64,000 bases of DNA from Asaia bogorensis (GTDB lineage: Bacteria > Pseudomonadota > Alphaproteobacteria > Reyranellales > Reyranellaceae): NCBI GenBank assembly GCA_945889625.1, contig CAMDCE010000014.1:36276-100275 (forward strand), read 5' to 3'. Positions 26,403 through 36,621 of this stretch are shown one piece after another. Made by a program: the position numbers and the translations under genes. Positions within the stretch are counted from its first letter, which is position 1. Every line of letters starts with the position of its first letter. The notes below the pieces were generated by a model that worked only from the letters and a program-made list of their open reading frames with translations, was not told where the DNA came from and did not search any database.

Positions 26403-27495
26403 CGGACAGCTCGCTCGCAGCAACGGTCCGCTCCGGCCTATCGCGCGCAGTGCCGTTGCGGATGACGCCATAGCGCCCGGTCTCGCCGACCAGCACGAGA
26501 TCGGAAGGCGCCGACCGCGCACACCCTTTGGCGCAACCCGAGACGTGAAGGCTGCCCGTGAAGCCACGCGATGCAATCCGCCGTGCATCGCGGCGGGTAT
26601 CGACAGTGCTCGAGGCGCAGGCCGGAGCGCCCGGGCAGGCCTCGATCCGCAGCAAGGGATCGTCCGGATCGACTATGAAGCCCAGCCGACGTGCGCCGTC
26701 GAGCAGCACGCGCCCGGCCGGAGCGTCGACATAGAGAATACGCCACGGCGACAGCCTGACCTCGCTTGCCCCTGCTTCCTCGGCCAAGACCGCGAACCCA
26801 AGCAGTTGATCGGCTTCCACTCGACCGAAAGGTGCTGCGATGCCCGGTGTGAGGGCATGTCGCCTTGTCGGCAACGGAATCGTCGCCGGCTGGAGCATGG
26901 ACATCACGGGCTCGCGACGACCGGCGGCCAACGCTACAGCCACGGCGTTATCTGGAGAGGTGATTCCCATCCATTGCCCGTCGAGCCTGAGCGCCATGCC
27001 CCCCGGCACGGCGCAGAGCGCGATATCGGCACGTTCGCCGGCAATGGAAACCGTGCCGCCGCCATCGACCAGCCAGCCGAACTTCGCCGGCAACGCGCCG
27101 AACCGTCGATCCGCCGCGATGGCGCGCGCCAGCTCGCGGGCAATCGGCCGGACGTCGAGAAGCTCCGCCGGATCGAGCCCGGCGAGCGGGCTCACCATGA
27201 TGCTGCGCGCGGCTTCGGTTTCGGGATCGGGATCGAGCAGACCGAGCTCGTCGAGCGCCATATGCAGCTCCGGCACTCTTGCTTCTGCGAGGCCGCGAAT
27301 CTGCAAGTTGGCACGGCGGGTGAGGTCGATATGGCCGTTGCCGAGCCTGCCCGAGATTCGGGCCAGTCCACGTGCCTGCTCCAGGCTAAAGGCGCCGCAC
27401 CACGGCTTGATGCGCGCGATCAGGCCGTCGCCACTCGGCATCGGCCGTAAGGCGCCGGGGCACCAGCCTTTGATTTCGATGGCGGCGAGACTCAC
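26395..27495 (-). CDS. cobG: Precorrin-3B synthase (oxygen-dependent)
   Basis: The 366-residue protein is a nitrite/sulfite-reductase-like iron-sulfur enzyme: [17 protein letters not shown], then the cluster-binding pattern [11 protein letters not shown] with [11 protein letters not shown]. CobG uses molecular oxygen to hydroxylate precorrin-3A, so it marks the aerobic route. The start overlaps the cobN stop (ATGA). Confidence 0.93.
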   Translation of the reverse strand: MSLAAIEIKGWCPGALRPMPSGDGLIARIKPWCGAFSLEQARGLARISGRLGNGHIDLTRRANLQIRGLAEARVPELHMALDELGLLDPDPETEAARSIMVSPLAGLDPAELLDVRPIARELARAIAADRRFGALPAKFGWLVDGGGTVSIAGERADIALCAVPGGMALRLDGQWMGITSPDNAVAVALAAGRREPVMSMLQPATIPLPTRRHALTPGIAAPFGRVEADQLLGFAVLAEEAGASEVRLSPWRILYVDAPAGRVLLDGARRLGFIVDPDDPLLRIEACPGAPACASSTVDTRRDARRIASRGFTGSLHVSGCAKGCARSAPSDLVLVGETGRYGVIRNGTARDRPERTVAASELSDV

Positions 27496-30400
27496 GATCC
27501 GCTCCCCATCGCACGCAGGAGCTGTTCCTCGACGGCGTTGCGTCTCGTCACCCAGAGTCCGCGCGCCAAGGCATCCTTGAGGCGCGCCGCGATGGCCGCC
27601 GCCGCCGCCGGGTTCTTTTCCAGCATGGCCGCCAGTACTGCATCGTCGGCGATGAGGGCAGCGTGCGTGGCGTCGAACAGATGGTTGGGCACGCTTCGGG
27701 CGGTGGCGGCGAAGGCATAAAGGGCATCGACAGCCTGGGCGATTTCGCCGACGCCGCGCTGGCCGTGGCCAAGCATGCCCGCCAGCCAGCGTGGATTGGT
27801 CAGCCGGCCGCGCACCACGCGGGCGATTTCCTCGGCGAGTCGGCGCGCCTTGGGGGCCGACGGCCGGCTGGTGTCGAGATGATAGATTTCCGGCTCGTTG
27901 CCGAGCAGGGCCGCCGCGGCGGCAAACCCACCGGCGAAATCGGCGACGCCATCGCCATCGAGCAAATCGCGTTCGCGATCGTCCTGAGGATGGACCAGGA
28001 TCTCGGCTGCCGAGACACGGCCACGGAAGTCGTCGCCCGCCGCGCGCGCCGATTCGGCGGCGCCATAGGCGTGCGTAACGGCGGAAAGATAGGCCTCACC
28101 CAGTTCGTCGCGCGTCTGCCAGGCGCCGTCGAGCGCGAGATCGCCGGCACGCGCACCGTAGCTGCCCGGAGCGGCGCCGAAGACGCGCGCCAGATCGGCG
28201 CCGCGGCGTTCGGCCTCGGCCAGGGGATTGTCGACGGCTTCCTCGTCGAGAGCGGCAACCTTGCGTACCGCCATGTCGAACAGTGCGATCTGAGTCTCGA
28301 AGATGTCGCGGAACAGTCCGGAGATCCGGAGCGTCACGTCGATGCGCGGCCGATCGAGGGCGGCAAGCGGCAGGACCTCGATGCCGGTGACGCGGCTCGA
28401 GGCTTTGTCCCAGGTCGGACGGACGCCGAGATAACAGAGAGCCTGGGCAAGATCGTCGCCGCCGGTACGCAGTGAAGCCGAGGCCCAGAGGTCGATCACC
28501 AGGGCGCGGGGGGGCTCGCCATGATCCTGAAGATAGCGACGCACGACTTCGTCGGCGGCGCGGGCGCCGATGGTGGCGGCCGTCCGGGTCGGGATGGCGC
28601 GTGGATCGATCGAGGTGAGGTTGCGGCCAGTCGGCAGGACATCGGCACGGCCGCGAGTCGGCGCACCGGCCGGACCGGGCGCCACTCGCTTGCCGTCGAG
28701 CGCGGCGAGGAGCGAGTGGCGTTCCTGTTCGGCTGAGGCCCGGACGGCGCCCTCGACACCGGTCGCCGCGATCAGCGCGTGCAATGCCGCCTCGTCCGGC
28801 ATTTGTCCGAAGACGTGCAGGCCGTCACGAATGCTGAGCTCCTTAATGTCGCAAAGCTGCGCATCGAGCTTGGCGATCGCAGCGCGGTTCGGTTCGCCCT
28901 TGGCGAGACCGCACTCCTCCGCCAAGCCGTTGCTCCAGGCCCGCTCGACGATCTCGTCCTCCAGCAACCGCCCGCGCCGGCGGTCGAGGCCGTCGGTGGC
29001 GGCATATTCCTCGATGATGCCTTCCATCTCCGCCATCGCGCCATGCAGACCGGCAACGCTCAAGGGTGGCGTGAGATGGCCAATGGTGACGGCGGCAAGC
29101 CGGCGCTTGGCCTGCACGGCTTCACCGGGATTGTTGACGATGAAGGGGTAGATGACCGGCAGCGCGCCCAGAACCGCCTCGGGCCAGCACTCCGCCGAAA
29201 GCGCCAAGGCCTTGCCGGGCAGCCATTCGAGCGTGCCGTGGGTACCGAGATGGATCAGCGCGTCGATCTTCTGGCTTTCCCGCAGCCAGGCATAGAGCGC
29301 CACGTAGGCATGGCAGGGCGGACAGGATGTGTCGTGGTAACCCGACTTGCGATCCTCCGCCGAGCCGCGATCGGGCTGGAGCAACACAAGAACATTGCCG
29401 CAACGGAGCACCGGCAGGCGGAAGTCTTTCTCGGGCTTGCCCCATGTCTCGTCGAGGGCTTTCTGCAGGCTGGGCGGAAGCGCCTTAAGCCATGTCCGAT
29501 AGGCGGAGAGTGGAATCTCTAGGTGCTCCGTGGGTCGCTGCAGAAACTCTTCGACATCGGTGGCGGACCAGGCGCGCGCGCCGATGTCGAAGCCTTCGGC
29601 CTGCAGCAGGCGCAGGATTTCGCGAGCGCTGGCCGCCGTATCGAGGCCCACGGCATAGCCGGTGCGGCCACCGCGCGCGGGATAGTCCGAGAGAACCAGC
29701 GCCACGCGCCGTTCGGCCCGAGACTTCCGTGCCAGTTTCACCCAGGACACGGCCAGCCGCGCGACATAGTCGACGCGATCGGGATCGGGTTCATGCCGGA
29801 CGCTGGCGAACTCGAGCCGCGGATCGGTCGGCGTTTCGGCCTTGAAGGAAATGGCGCGCGTCAGCAGCCGGCCGTCGAGCTCCGGCAGGACGACATTCAT
29901 CGCCAGGTCGGACGGCGACAGGCCACGACCCGACGATTCCCAAGCCTCGCGCGCGCTGCCCGACAGGACGACCTGCAGGACCGGCACATCGGCGGCATCG
30001 AGCACCGTGGTGTCGTCAGCGCGCATCGCCGAGAAGGCCGTGGTGTTGAGAATGATCGCCGGCTTGCGGGTACCAAGTAGTTGCGCCAGGTCGCGCTCGA
30101 CGGCCGGGTCTTTCAGGCTGTTCACCGCGACGCCGAGCGGCGCCAGCCCCTGGCGATCCAGAGCGTCCATGAGGGCGGTGACCGGCGCCATGTCGGCTGC
30201 CATCAGGTTCGCCCGATAGAAGACGACCAGCGCGGTCGGACGGTCATCCTGCGTCGCACCCAGGACGGTCATCGCTCCGACCGGGACGGGCGGCGTCCAG
30301 GGCGTGTCGTGCCCCAGCAAGGTGCCGAGATAGCGCAGCGCCTGACCAAGATTCTCCGTGCCGCCCTCGCGGAAGAACTGGTCGAGCAGCGCCAGCGACT

Positions 30401-30797
30401 TGGCATCCAGCGTCGAGGCGGCCGCCAGGCGTGGATCGGCGCGATCATCGCCGGGTAGTGCTGCGAACAGCACACCGTTGTCGCGCGCCACGTCGGCGAT
30501 CCGCTCGATGCCATAGCGCCAGTAGTCGAGTCCGCCCAAGCAGCGCACAACGACAATGCGCGCTTGCGCCACGACCCGGTCGACATAGAGATCGACCGAC
30601 ATCGGATGCCGCAGCCTTTTCAGGCTCGCCAACCGCAGGCTGGGCAGCGCCTCGGCGTCCTGCTGCCACGCCGCGGCCAGGGCGGAGAGATCGCTGTCGG
30701 TAAAGGAAAGCACGACGACGTCGGCCGGCGACTGTCCGAGGTCAATGGCGACATCGGCCTCGTCCAGGCTCGCAAGCTCGGTCGCCAGAACGTGCAT
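27492..30797 (-). CDS. cobN: Cobaltochelatase subunit CobN
   Basis: At 1101 residues this is the large subunit of the ATP-dependent cobalt chelatase that metallates hydrogenobyrinate a,c-diamide. CobN landmarks are GLDYWRYGIERIADVAR, VALVLSDYPARGGRTGYAVGLD, a metal-site region LIHLGTHGTLEWLPGK and SASLRTGGDDLAQALCYLGV. It is somewhat shorter than classic CobN (about 1270). I chose the ATG at 30797, five bases after the cobW stop. The partner subunits CobS and CobT are not encoded in the window. Confidence 0.94.
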   Translation of the reverse strand: MHVLATELASLDEADVAIDLGQSPADVVVLSFTDSDLSALAAAWQQDAEALPSLRLASLKRLRHPMSVDLYVDRVVAQARIVVVRCLGGLDYWRYGIERIADVARDNGVLFAALPGDDRADPRLAAASTLDAKSLALLDQFFREGGTENLGQALRYLGTLLGHDTPWTPPVPVGAMTVLGATQDDRPTALVVFYRANLMAADMAPVTALMDALDRQGLAPLGVAVNSLKDPAVERDLAQLLGTRKPAIILNTTAFSAMRADDTTVLDAADVPVLQVVLSGSAREAWESSGRGLSPSDLAMNVVLPELDGRLLTRAISFKAETPTDPRLEFASVRHEPDPDRVDYVARLAVSWVKLARKSRAERRVALVLSDYPARGGRTGYAVGLDTAASAREILRLLQAEGFDIGARAWSATDVEEFLQRPTEHLEIPLSAYRTWLKALPPSLQKALDETWGKPEKDFRLPVLRCGNVLVLLQPDRGSAEDRKSGYHDTSCPPCHAYVALYAWLRESQKIDALIHLGTHGTLEWLPGKALALSAECWPEAVLGALPVIYPFIVNNPGEAVQAKRRLAAVTIGHLTPPLSVAGLHGAMAEMEGIIEEYAATDGLDRRRGRLLEDEIVERAWSNGLAEECGLAKGEPNRAAIAKLDAQLCDIKELSIRDGLHVFGQMPDEAALHALIAATGVEGAVRASAEQERHSLLAALDGKRVAPGPAGAPTRGRADVLPTGRNLTSIDPRAIPTRTAATIGARAADEVVRRYLQDHGEPPRALVIDLWASASLRTGGDDLAQALCYLGVRPTWDKASSRVTGIEVLPLAALDRPRIDVTLRISGLFRDIFETQIALFDMAVRKVAALDEEAVDNPLAEAERRGADLARVFGAAPGSYGARAGDLALDGAWQTRDELGEAYLSAVTHAYGAAESARAAGDDFRGRVSAAEILVHPQDDRERDLLDGDGVADFAGGFAAAAALLGNEPEIYHLDTSRPSAPKARRLAEEIARVVRGRLTNPRWLAGMLGHGQRGVGEIAQAVDALYAFAATARSVPNHLFDATHAALIADDAVLAAMLEKNPAAAAAIAARLKDALARGLWVTRRNAVEEQLLRAMGSGS

Positions 30798-30802
30798 GAA
30801 TC

Positions 30803-31837
30803 CTAGCCCAGGATGAGCGCGCGGATGGCTTCCTTGTCGAAGCCCTTTTCGCCGATCACCACGAGACGGCCCTGACGGGCTTCGCCGGCGCGCCACGGCC
30901 GGTCGAACTGGTGCTGGATACGCGCGCCAACGCCCTGGATGAGCAGACGCATCGGCTTGCCCTTGATTTCAGCAAAGCCCTTCACGCGCAGAATGTCATG
31001 AGCTGCGGTGGCCTTGGCGATTCGATCGATCAGCTCCTGCGGCGCTGCCAACGACGGCACGTCGACGATAAAAGTGTCGAAGTCATCGTGATCGTGCTCG
31101 CCCTCAAGGTCGTGGTGCGATGGCCGGCTTGCAAGGTCGGACTCCGCCGCCGCGCCCATGCCCAACAAAACGGAGAGTGCCACCTTGCCGTTCTGCACTT
31201 CGACCACCTTGACGGACTTGGGCAGCGTCTTGCCGATCTGACCGACCACGTCCTGCCGCTCCGCCGCCGACATCAGGTCGGCCTTGTTCATCACCACGAG
31301 ATCGGCGCAGAGGATCTGGTCCTCGAAGACCTCCTCGAGTGGATTGTCGTGGTCGAGCGAGCTGTCCTCGGCGCGCTGACGAGCGATCGCCTCGGGATCG
31401 TCGGCGAAGCGGCCCGCCGCGACGGCGGCACCGTCGACCACGGCAATCACGCCGTCGACGGTGACCCGGGAGGCGATCTCCGGCCAGTTGAAGGCCTTGA
31501 CCAGCGGCTTGGGCAAAGCGAGGCCCGAGGTTTCAATGACGATGTGCTCGGGCGGATTGGGACGGTCGAGCAAGCCCTTCAATGCCGGCACGAAATCGTC
31601 GGCCACGGTGCAGCAGATGCAGCCGTTCGACAGTTCGACGATGCTGTCCTCGGTGCAGCTCTCGATGCCACAGCTCTTCAGGATCTCGCCGTCGATGCCG
31701 ACATCGCCGAATTCGTTGACGATCACGGCGAGCCGCCGCCCGTCGGCGTTCTCCAGCAGGTGACGCACCAGGGTCGTCTTCCCGGCGCCGAGAAATCCGG
31801 TGACGATCGTGCAGGGAACTTTCGCCAATGAGGTCAT
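30803..31837 (-). CDS. cobW: CobW GTPase / metallochaperone
   Basis: The 344-residue G3E GTPase has Walker A GFLGAGKTT (14-22), the metal-binding GCICC (72-76), and MNKAD for guanine recognition. A histidine/acidic stretch (SHHDLEGEHDHDDFD) precedes the CobW C-terminal domain. It is thought to deliver cobalt to the chelatase. It lies between the DUF1636 gene (4-bp overlap) and cobN (5-bp gap). Confidence 0.95.
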   Translation of the reverse strand: MTSLAKVPCTIVTGFLGAGKTTLVRHLLENADGRRLAVIVNEFGDVGIDGEILKSCGIESCTEDSIVELSNGCICCTVADDFVPALKGLLDRPNPPEHIVIETSGLALPKPLVKAFNWPEIASRVTVDGVIAVVDGAAVAAGRFADDPEAIARQRAEDSSLDHDNPLEEVFEDQILCADLVVMNKADLMSAAERQDVVGQIGKTLPKSVKVVEVQNGKVALSVLLGMGAAAESDLASRPSHHDLEGEHDHDDFDTFIVDVPSLAAPQELIDRIAKATAAHDILRVKGFAEIKGKPMRLLIQGVGARIQHQFDRPWRAGEARQGRLVVIGEKGFDKEAIRALILG

Positions 31838-32256
31838 GATTCCACGGGCTCCGGAAAAGAGATCTGAGGGCCGCCTTTGACAGTGATGGGCGGAATGCGG
31901 GCAATCACGCCTTTTCTGAACGATGCCGGCCGCTCGCGCCAGGGAACGATGCCGTTCTCGGAAGCCACGAAGCTGAGCGCCGCGGCGATGACTTCATCAA
32001 CGTGCGACTTGGGGTCGAGATCGCCGATCAGGTAGGTCCACTTGTCTGCAGCGGCCAGCGCCACAGTGCATGGCCGCTTGCAGACGGCGAGGCAATCCAC
32101 CTGCGCCACGACAATGTGACCATGCCCGCCCTTCTGCAGGCGGGTGTGAAGCGTCTCGGCCAACTCCGGGCCAGGCAGGTCGAATGCATCGTCGGAGTCG
32201 CCGAGGGGGCGCCGGCACGACACGCAGACGAATATCGTCATCGTCGACTCATTCAT
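31834..32256 (-). CDS. DUF1636 family protein
   Basis: The 140-residue protein (TIFVCVSCRRPLGDSDDA, then VDCLAVCKRPCTVAL) matches the DUF1636 family. This is a small thioredoxin-like ferredoxin-type domain with conserved cysteines, commonly found in cobalt/cobalamin loci. A role as a metal-binding or redox accessory is inferred only from context. Its stop overlaps the cobW start and it follows cbtA by 50 bp. An alternative ATG six codons in (TIFVCVSC) is possible. Confidence 0.8.
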   Translation of the reverse strand: MNESTMTIFVCVSCRRPLGDSDDAFDLPGPELAETLHTRLQKGGHGHIVVAQVDCLAVCKRPCTVALAAADKWTYLIGDLDPKSHVDEVIAAALSFVASENGIVPWRERPASFRKGVIARIPPITVKGGPQISFPEPVES

Positions 32257-32306
32257 TCAAACGAACTCCAGATCGTCGCGCGCGACGCTCGTCACAGCGG
32301 CCGCGG

Positions 32307-33014
32307 TCACGTCGCCAGCTTTGGCGCAAACCTTGGCCATAGAAGGCCGACGGCAAGACCGGCGAAGGCCCACAGCAGGGCCTGAACCACAAGGGATTGA
32401 GCGGCGAACTGAGCCGCAAGCTCGGCCGGCACCCTGCTCTCGAAGGCGTGGGGATGCGGAGCGCCAATGACGTGCGGCGCCGCCAAGACGACGATCGATG
32501 CCAGTCGCGCAAGCAGGTTGTCGGCGCGCAGGAACATCCATAGCGCGAACGCCGTGGCAATTGCGGTGCCGATCCACCAGACCTGCCGGCCGACCAAGTC
32601 TCCCGCCGCACTACCCGGCAGCTCCGGCGCAAGGCCCGCCGCCGGCGCGAGACCGGCCGCAACAAAGCCGGCAACAGCCCAGGAGAGCGAACGTCGCTCG
32701 TCGATCGGTCCCCCGGCGAAGAGCATGCCGGCGATCAACAGAAACGAAATCCCCACCGCCGTCGCGATCGTTGCAATGCTTGTATAGAAGAAGCGCGGCA
32801 GGCCCTTCTCGGGCTTCCAGCCGTCGCCGTGCGCCGCGTGGTCGCCATGCTGATGCGCCTTAGGTTCGCTGGCGGTGGGCTGCGTTGCACCGGACGATTC
32901 GTAGGATTCCGCCGCAAGAATAAGCGGCGTGGTCGTGACCTGCTGCAGCATGGCAATCGCCAGCCCAGCCAAAAGTCCGGCCAGAAGGCCGACCGTCAAC
33001 ACCCGAGTAAGCAT
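32307..33014 (-). CDS. cbtA: Cobalt transporter subunit CbtA
   Basis: The 235-residue integral membrane protein has about five to six hydrophobic helices and a periplasmic-like loop rich in histidine (KAHQHGDHAAHGDGW). This is typical of CbtA, the putative cobalt permease first found under cobalamin riboswitches. The start lies 10 bp after the cbtB stop. It would supply cobalt for CobN/CobW. Confidence 0.9.
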   Translation of the reverse strand: MLTRVLTVGLLAGLLAGLAIAMLQQVTTTPLILAAESYESSGATQPTASEPKAHQHGDHAAHGDGWKPEKGLPRFFYTSIATIATAVGISFLLIAGMLFAGGPIDERRSLSWAVAGFVAAGLAPAAGLAPELPGSAAGDLVGRQVWWIGTAIATAFALWMFLRADNLLARLASIVVLAAPHVIGAPHPHAFESRVPAELAAQFAAQSLVVQALLWAFAGLAVGLLWPRFAPKLAT

Positions 33015-33024
33015 CGGCCCAGCC

Positions 33025-33204
33025 TCAGTGGCAGGGGAAGCTCAAGCTGTGGCGAGTGTCGTGCGCGGCGTTGTGTATGACCTCAGGATAGGCAAAGCCG
33101 GTCAGAAAAATCAGGCCGAGTCCCAGAAGCAAGGCGACCCCTGCGGCCCGAAGAACGTCACTTCGTTCGGTCGTCCTGATGGCGGATGCAGTCGTACTGG
33201 CCAT
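33025..33204 (-). CDS. cbtB: Cobalt transporter subunit CbtB
   Basis: The 59-residue protein has one transmembrane helix (GVALLLGLGLIFLTGFAYPE) and the family C-terminal metal signature HNAAHDTRHSLSFPCH. The start at 33204 follows a strong ribosome-binding site (aaggagg). It is the first gene after the cobalamin riboswitch, so cobalt uptake should be shut off when cobalamin is plentiful. Confidence 0.92.
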   Translation of the reverse strand: MASTTASAIRTTERSDVLRAAGVALLLGLGLIFLTGFAYPEVIHNAAHDTRHSLSFPCH

Positions 33205-33252
33205 ATCAAACCTCCTTGGCTGCCCCACCGGCAGCCCGAATGCAAAATGCGA

Positions 33253-33415
33253 CGGCAGGTCTCCTGACTCTCGGCTCCTTGCCTCAGGCCACCTTCCCGG
33301 TTTCCCAGTGGTATCTTGGCCGTCGGCTAGCCGACTACAGTTGCGGGGGCAGCCGCGGATTGGGGGCTTTTGCACCCTTTACCGCGTTCCCTTTTGAACC
33401 CCGTGAGGGGCACCG
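33253..33415 (-). promoter_or_regulatory. Cobalamin riboswitch
   Basis: Read on the minus strand it begins cggtgcccctcacggggtt, passes through aaagggaacgcggtaaaggg, the ctgcccccgcaactgta core and gccactgggaaaccgggaag, and ends with the B12 box agtcaggagacctgccg (33253-33269). These are the conserved pieces of the adenosylcobalamin riboswitch in the right order and spacing. About 49 bases separate it from the cbtB start. It should repress cbtB-cbtA and possibly the contiguous genes down to cobJ. Confidence 0.95.
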
Positions 33416-33528
33416 TCGTCTGCTTGATACGGGCCCCGACAAAGCCCCGTCAATGGGAATCGCCCGCCTTGAAGGGCACGACTTTGCCGCCCATTGTGCG
33501 CCCCCTCACCCCACAGAGCAGGCATCTC

Positions 33529-34140
33529 ATGCCATCGGACATCGAACAAGATGCACACCACAAGGCCAAAATGGCCAACCGCAAGGCCGTTCAGGACGCC
33601 CGGGTCGCCGGCAAGACGATCCAGAAAGGCCTGCTCATCGTCCACACCGGCAAGGGCAAGGGCAAATCGACCGCGGCATTCGGCCTGATGCTGCGCGCCA
33701 TTGGCCGTGGGTTTCGCTGCGGCGTCGTGCAATTCGGTAAGGGCGCCTGGCAATCGGGCGAGCGGGCTGCGATCGAACGCTTCGGCGATCAGATCCAGTG
33801 GCACACGCTGGGCGAAGGTTTCACCTGGGAGACGCAGGACCGAGCGCGGGACGTCGAGGCAGCCAAGCGTGCCTGGGCAGCGACGCTGCGGCTGATGGCC
33901 GACCCGTCGATCCGGCTGATCGTGCTGGACGAACTCAACATCGCGCTGCGCTACGACCATCTCGATATTGGCGAGGTCGTGGCGGCGCTGCAGGCGCGAC
34001 GCAGCGACCTGCATGTCGTCGTGACGGGCCGCAACGCCAAGCCCGAGATGATCGAGGCCGCCGATCTCGTGACCGAGATGACGCCGATCAAGCATCACTT
34101 CGCCGCCGGCGTGAAAGCGCAGGAAGGAATCGAGTTCTGA
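33529..34140 (+). CDS. cobO: Cob(I)yrinic acid a,c-diamide adenosyltransferase
   Basis: The 203-residue P-loop enzyme ([20 protein letters not shown], then [15 protein letters not shown] and [15 protein letters not shown]) attaches the adenosyl ligand to cobalt. The family is CobO/BtuR/CobA-type. The start lies about 115 bp beyond the riboswitch, on the opposite strand. Its promoter must therefore lie within or near the region antisense to the riboswitch. The stop overlaps the cobQ start (TGATG). Confidence 0.94.
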   Translation: MPSDIEQDAHHKAKMANRKAVQDARVAGKTIQKGLLIVHTGKGKGKSTAAFGLMLRAIGRGFRCGVVQFGKGAWQSGERAAIERFGDQIQWHTLGEGFTWETQDRARDVEAAKRAWAATLRLMADPSIRLIVLDELNIALRYDHLDIGEVVAALQARRSDLHVVVTGRNAKPEMIEAADLVTEMTPIKHHFAAGVKAQEGIEF

Positions 34141-35633
34141 TGGCGGCCCCGAAAGCGGCCAGGGCTCTCATGATCCAGGGTACCGGCTCGGACGTCGGCA
34201 AGTCGTTGATCGTAGCGGCGCTGGCCCGCGCCTTCACGCGACGCGGCCTGCGAGTGCGGCCATTCAAGCCGCAGAACATGTCGAACAATGCCGCCGTGAC
34301 GGCGGACGGCGGCGAAATCGGCCGCGCCCAGGCGCTGCAGGCGCGGGCCGCGCGGGTGCCGCCCAGCGTGCACATGAACCCGGTGCTGCTGAAGCCCCAG
34401 AGCGAGATCGGCTCGCAGGTCGTCGTCCAGGGGCGGGTCGTCGGCAACGCCAAGGCGCGCGAATACCAAGCGATGAAGCCCAGGCTCCTGGGCGCCGTCC
34501 TCGAAAGCTTCAAGCACCTTGCCGCCGAGTCCGATCTCGTCCTGGTCGAGGGTGCGGGTTCGGCGTCGGAGGTGAACCTGCGCGCCGCCGATATCGCCAA
34601 CATGGGTTTTGCCCGGGCCGCCGGCGTTCCTGTCGTGCTGCTGGGCGACATCGATCGTGGCGGTGTGATTGCAAGCCTCGTCGGCACCAGAGCCGTCATC
34701 GATCCCGCCGATGCCGCCCTGATCGTCGGTTTCATCGTCAATCGCTTCCGTGGCGATCCGACGCTGTTCGAAGACGGCATGAAGCTGGTCGCGCAGCACA
34801 CGGGATGGCAATCACTGGGGTTAGTGCCTTTCTTTGCCGACGCCTACCGACTGCCCGCGGAGGATGCGCTCGGCCTTCCCGGGCGAACGACCACCGGCAA
34901 GGAAGGCAGAATGCGGATTGTCGTGCTGGCTTACCCGCGCATCGCGAATTTTGACGATTTCGATCCGCTGCGCCTAGAAGAGAATGTCGACCTTGTCTTC
35001 GTCCGTCCCGGCGAGCCGATCCCTGGAGATGCGGCACTGGTGATCCTGCCGGGCTCGAAAGCGACCATCGCCGACCTCGCCGCTCTGCGCGATGCCGGAT
35101 GGGACACCGATCTCAGGGCGCATCTGCGCCGGGGCGGCCATATCCTAGGCATCTGCGGCGGCTACCAGATGCTTGGCCGGCGCGTCGCCGATCCCGACGG
35201 CATCGAAGGCCCACCCGCCAGCGTCGAGGGGCTCGGATTGCTCGATGTCGAGACCGCGCTCGAAGGCGACAAGGTCCTGGTCGAGGTGAGCGGCGAGATC
35301 GCGCAGGAGCGCGTGCCGTTCAAGGGTTACGAAATGCATATCGGGCGGACGACCGGCACGGCACGCCCCCTGCTCACTCTCGGCAACGGCCGGCCCGATG
35401 GCGCGGTGAGCGCGGATGGCCGGGTCGCCGGCTGCTACATCCATGGCCTGCTGGTGGACGATCGGCAGCGCCGCCACTGGCTGCAGCGCCTCGGCGCGCG
35501 CGCCTCCACCTTCGACTACGAGGCCGATGTCGAGGCAACCCTGGACCTTCTGGCCGACCACATTGAAAAGCACATCGATTGCGACCGTCTGCTCGGCCTT
35601 GCATGCCAGCCGCGCTTCACAGCAGCCAGCTGA
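34140..35633 (+). CDS. cobQ: Cobyric acid synthase
   Basis: The 497-residue enzyme amidates four side chains. The N-terminal ATPase domain has [20 protein letters not shown] and [12 protein letters not shown]. The C-terminal glutaminase domain has [14 protein letters not shown] and [12 protein letters not shown] with the catalytic Cys. The start is coupled to cobO. The last 17 bp overlap the end of cbiB on the other strand. Confidence 0.95.
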   Translation: MAAPKAARALMIQGTGSDVGKSLIVAALARAFTRRGLRVRPFKPQNMSNNAAVTADGGEIGRAQALQARAARVPPSVHMNPVLLKPQSEIGSQVVVQGRVVGNAKAREYQAMKPRLLGAVLESFKHLAAESDLVLVEGAGSASEVNLRAADIANMGFARAAGVPVVLLGDIDRGGVIASLVGTRAVIDPADAALIVGFIVNRFRGDPTLFEDGMKLVAQHTGWQSLGLVPFFADAYRLPAEDALGLPGRTTTGKEGRMRIVVLAYPRIANFDDFDPLRLEENVDLVFVRPGEPIPGDAALVILPGSKATIADLAALRDAGWDTDLRAHLRRGGHILGICGGYQMLGRRVADPDGIEGPPASVEGLGLLDVETALEGDKVLVEVSGEIAQERVPFKGYEMHIGRTTGTARPLLTLGNGRPDGAVSADGRVAGCYIHGLLVDDRQRRHWLQRLGARASTFDYEADVEATLDLLADHIEKHIDCDRLLGLACQPRFTAAS

Positions 35634-36591
35634 GCACGACCAGCAACGCCAGGACGGCGATCTGTATGCCGCACGCCGCGCGATAGAGCCGCAGAGCCGA
35701 GCGGATGTCGCTGGCCGTGGCGGTACTGCGCCCGTTGCCCATCCAGTGATCCTCGACGATCTCGCCGTCATAGACGCGCGGGCCGGCGAGCCGCACGCCC
35801 AGCCCACCCGCCATGGCAGCCTCCGGCCAGCCGGCATTGGGCGAGGCGTGATGGCCGGCGTCGCGCCATACCGCGGCGATGGCACGGGCCGGTGACAGGC
35901 CGGAGACCACGGCCGCGCCCAGCACCAGCCACAGCGCAGACAGGCGCGACGCCGGCAGATTGACCAGATCGTCGGTGCGCGCGGCCGCCCAGCCGAAGGC
36001 GAGATAGCGCTCGGACTTGTGGCCGATCATGCTGTCGGCAGTGTTGATCGCCTTGTAGGCGATGGCGCCGGGCAATCCCGCGACCGCCAGCCAGAACAAG
36101 GGAGCGACCACGCCGTCGGAGAAACTTTCGGCCAGGCTCTCGATGGCCGCACGACTGACGGCGCCCTCGTCGAGCTCGCGCGTGTCGCGGCCGACGATCA
36201 TCGACACGGCCTGCCGGCCGGCCTCGATGCCGCCCTTCTCCAGGGCGTCGGCCACGGCGGCGACGTGATCGTAGAGGCTGCGTTGCGCCAGCATCGCACT
36301 GGCGAAAACAGCGCAGACGGGCAGCGACAGGAGGGACGGCAGGAGGCGATCGCACAGCCGGGTGATCACGAGTCCGGCGATCAGGCTCGCGGCAAGCAAC
36401 AGCAACAGCAGGGCAACGCCCTGTATGCGGCGCTGGCCGAAGGCTTCCTCCTCCGAATTCCACGCCCGGTCGCCCCATGCTATGAGCCGGCCGATCCAGG
36501 TCACGGGATGGCCAATGGCGCGATAGACGACGTTTGGATATCCAACGCTCGCTTCCAGCGCGACGGCAATGAGGGCGAGTTCGGCGAACAT
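35617..36591 (-). CDS. cobD: Adenosylcobinamide-phosphate synthase, CbiB/CobD-type
   Basis: The 324-residue membrane protein attaches the aminopropanol arm. Typical phrases are [92 protein letters not shown] and [22 protein letters not shown] (here [16 protein letters not shown]). There are about five transmembrane helices. It is antisense between cobQ (17-bp convergent overlap) and cobC (starts 30 bp apart). Confidence 0.94.
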   Translation of the reverse strand: MFAELALIAVALEASVGYPNVVYRAIGHPVTWIGRLIAWGDRAWNSEEEAFGQRRIQGVALLLLLLAASLIAGLVITRLCDRLLPSLLSLPVCAVFASAMLAQRSLYDHVAAVADALEKGGIEAGRQAVSMIVGRDTRELDEGAVSRAAIESLAESFSDGVVAPLFWLAVAGLPGAIAYKAINTADSMIGHKSERYLAFGWAAARTDDLVNLPASRLSALWLVLGAAVVSGLSPARAIAAVWRDAGHHASPNAGWPEAAMAGGLGVRLAGPRVYDGEIVEDHWMGNGRSTATASDIRSALRLYRAACGIQIAVLALLVVLSWLL

Positions 36592-36621
36592 GGCGCTTTG
36601 CCTATCACGGAGGCCACGGCC

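Noticed and set aside
33253..33528. Second riboswitch for cobO on the plus strand
   Set aside because: All conserved cobalamin-riboswitch pieces read only on the minus strand toward cbtB.
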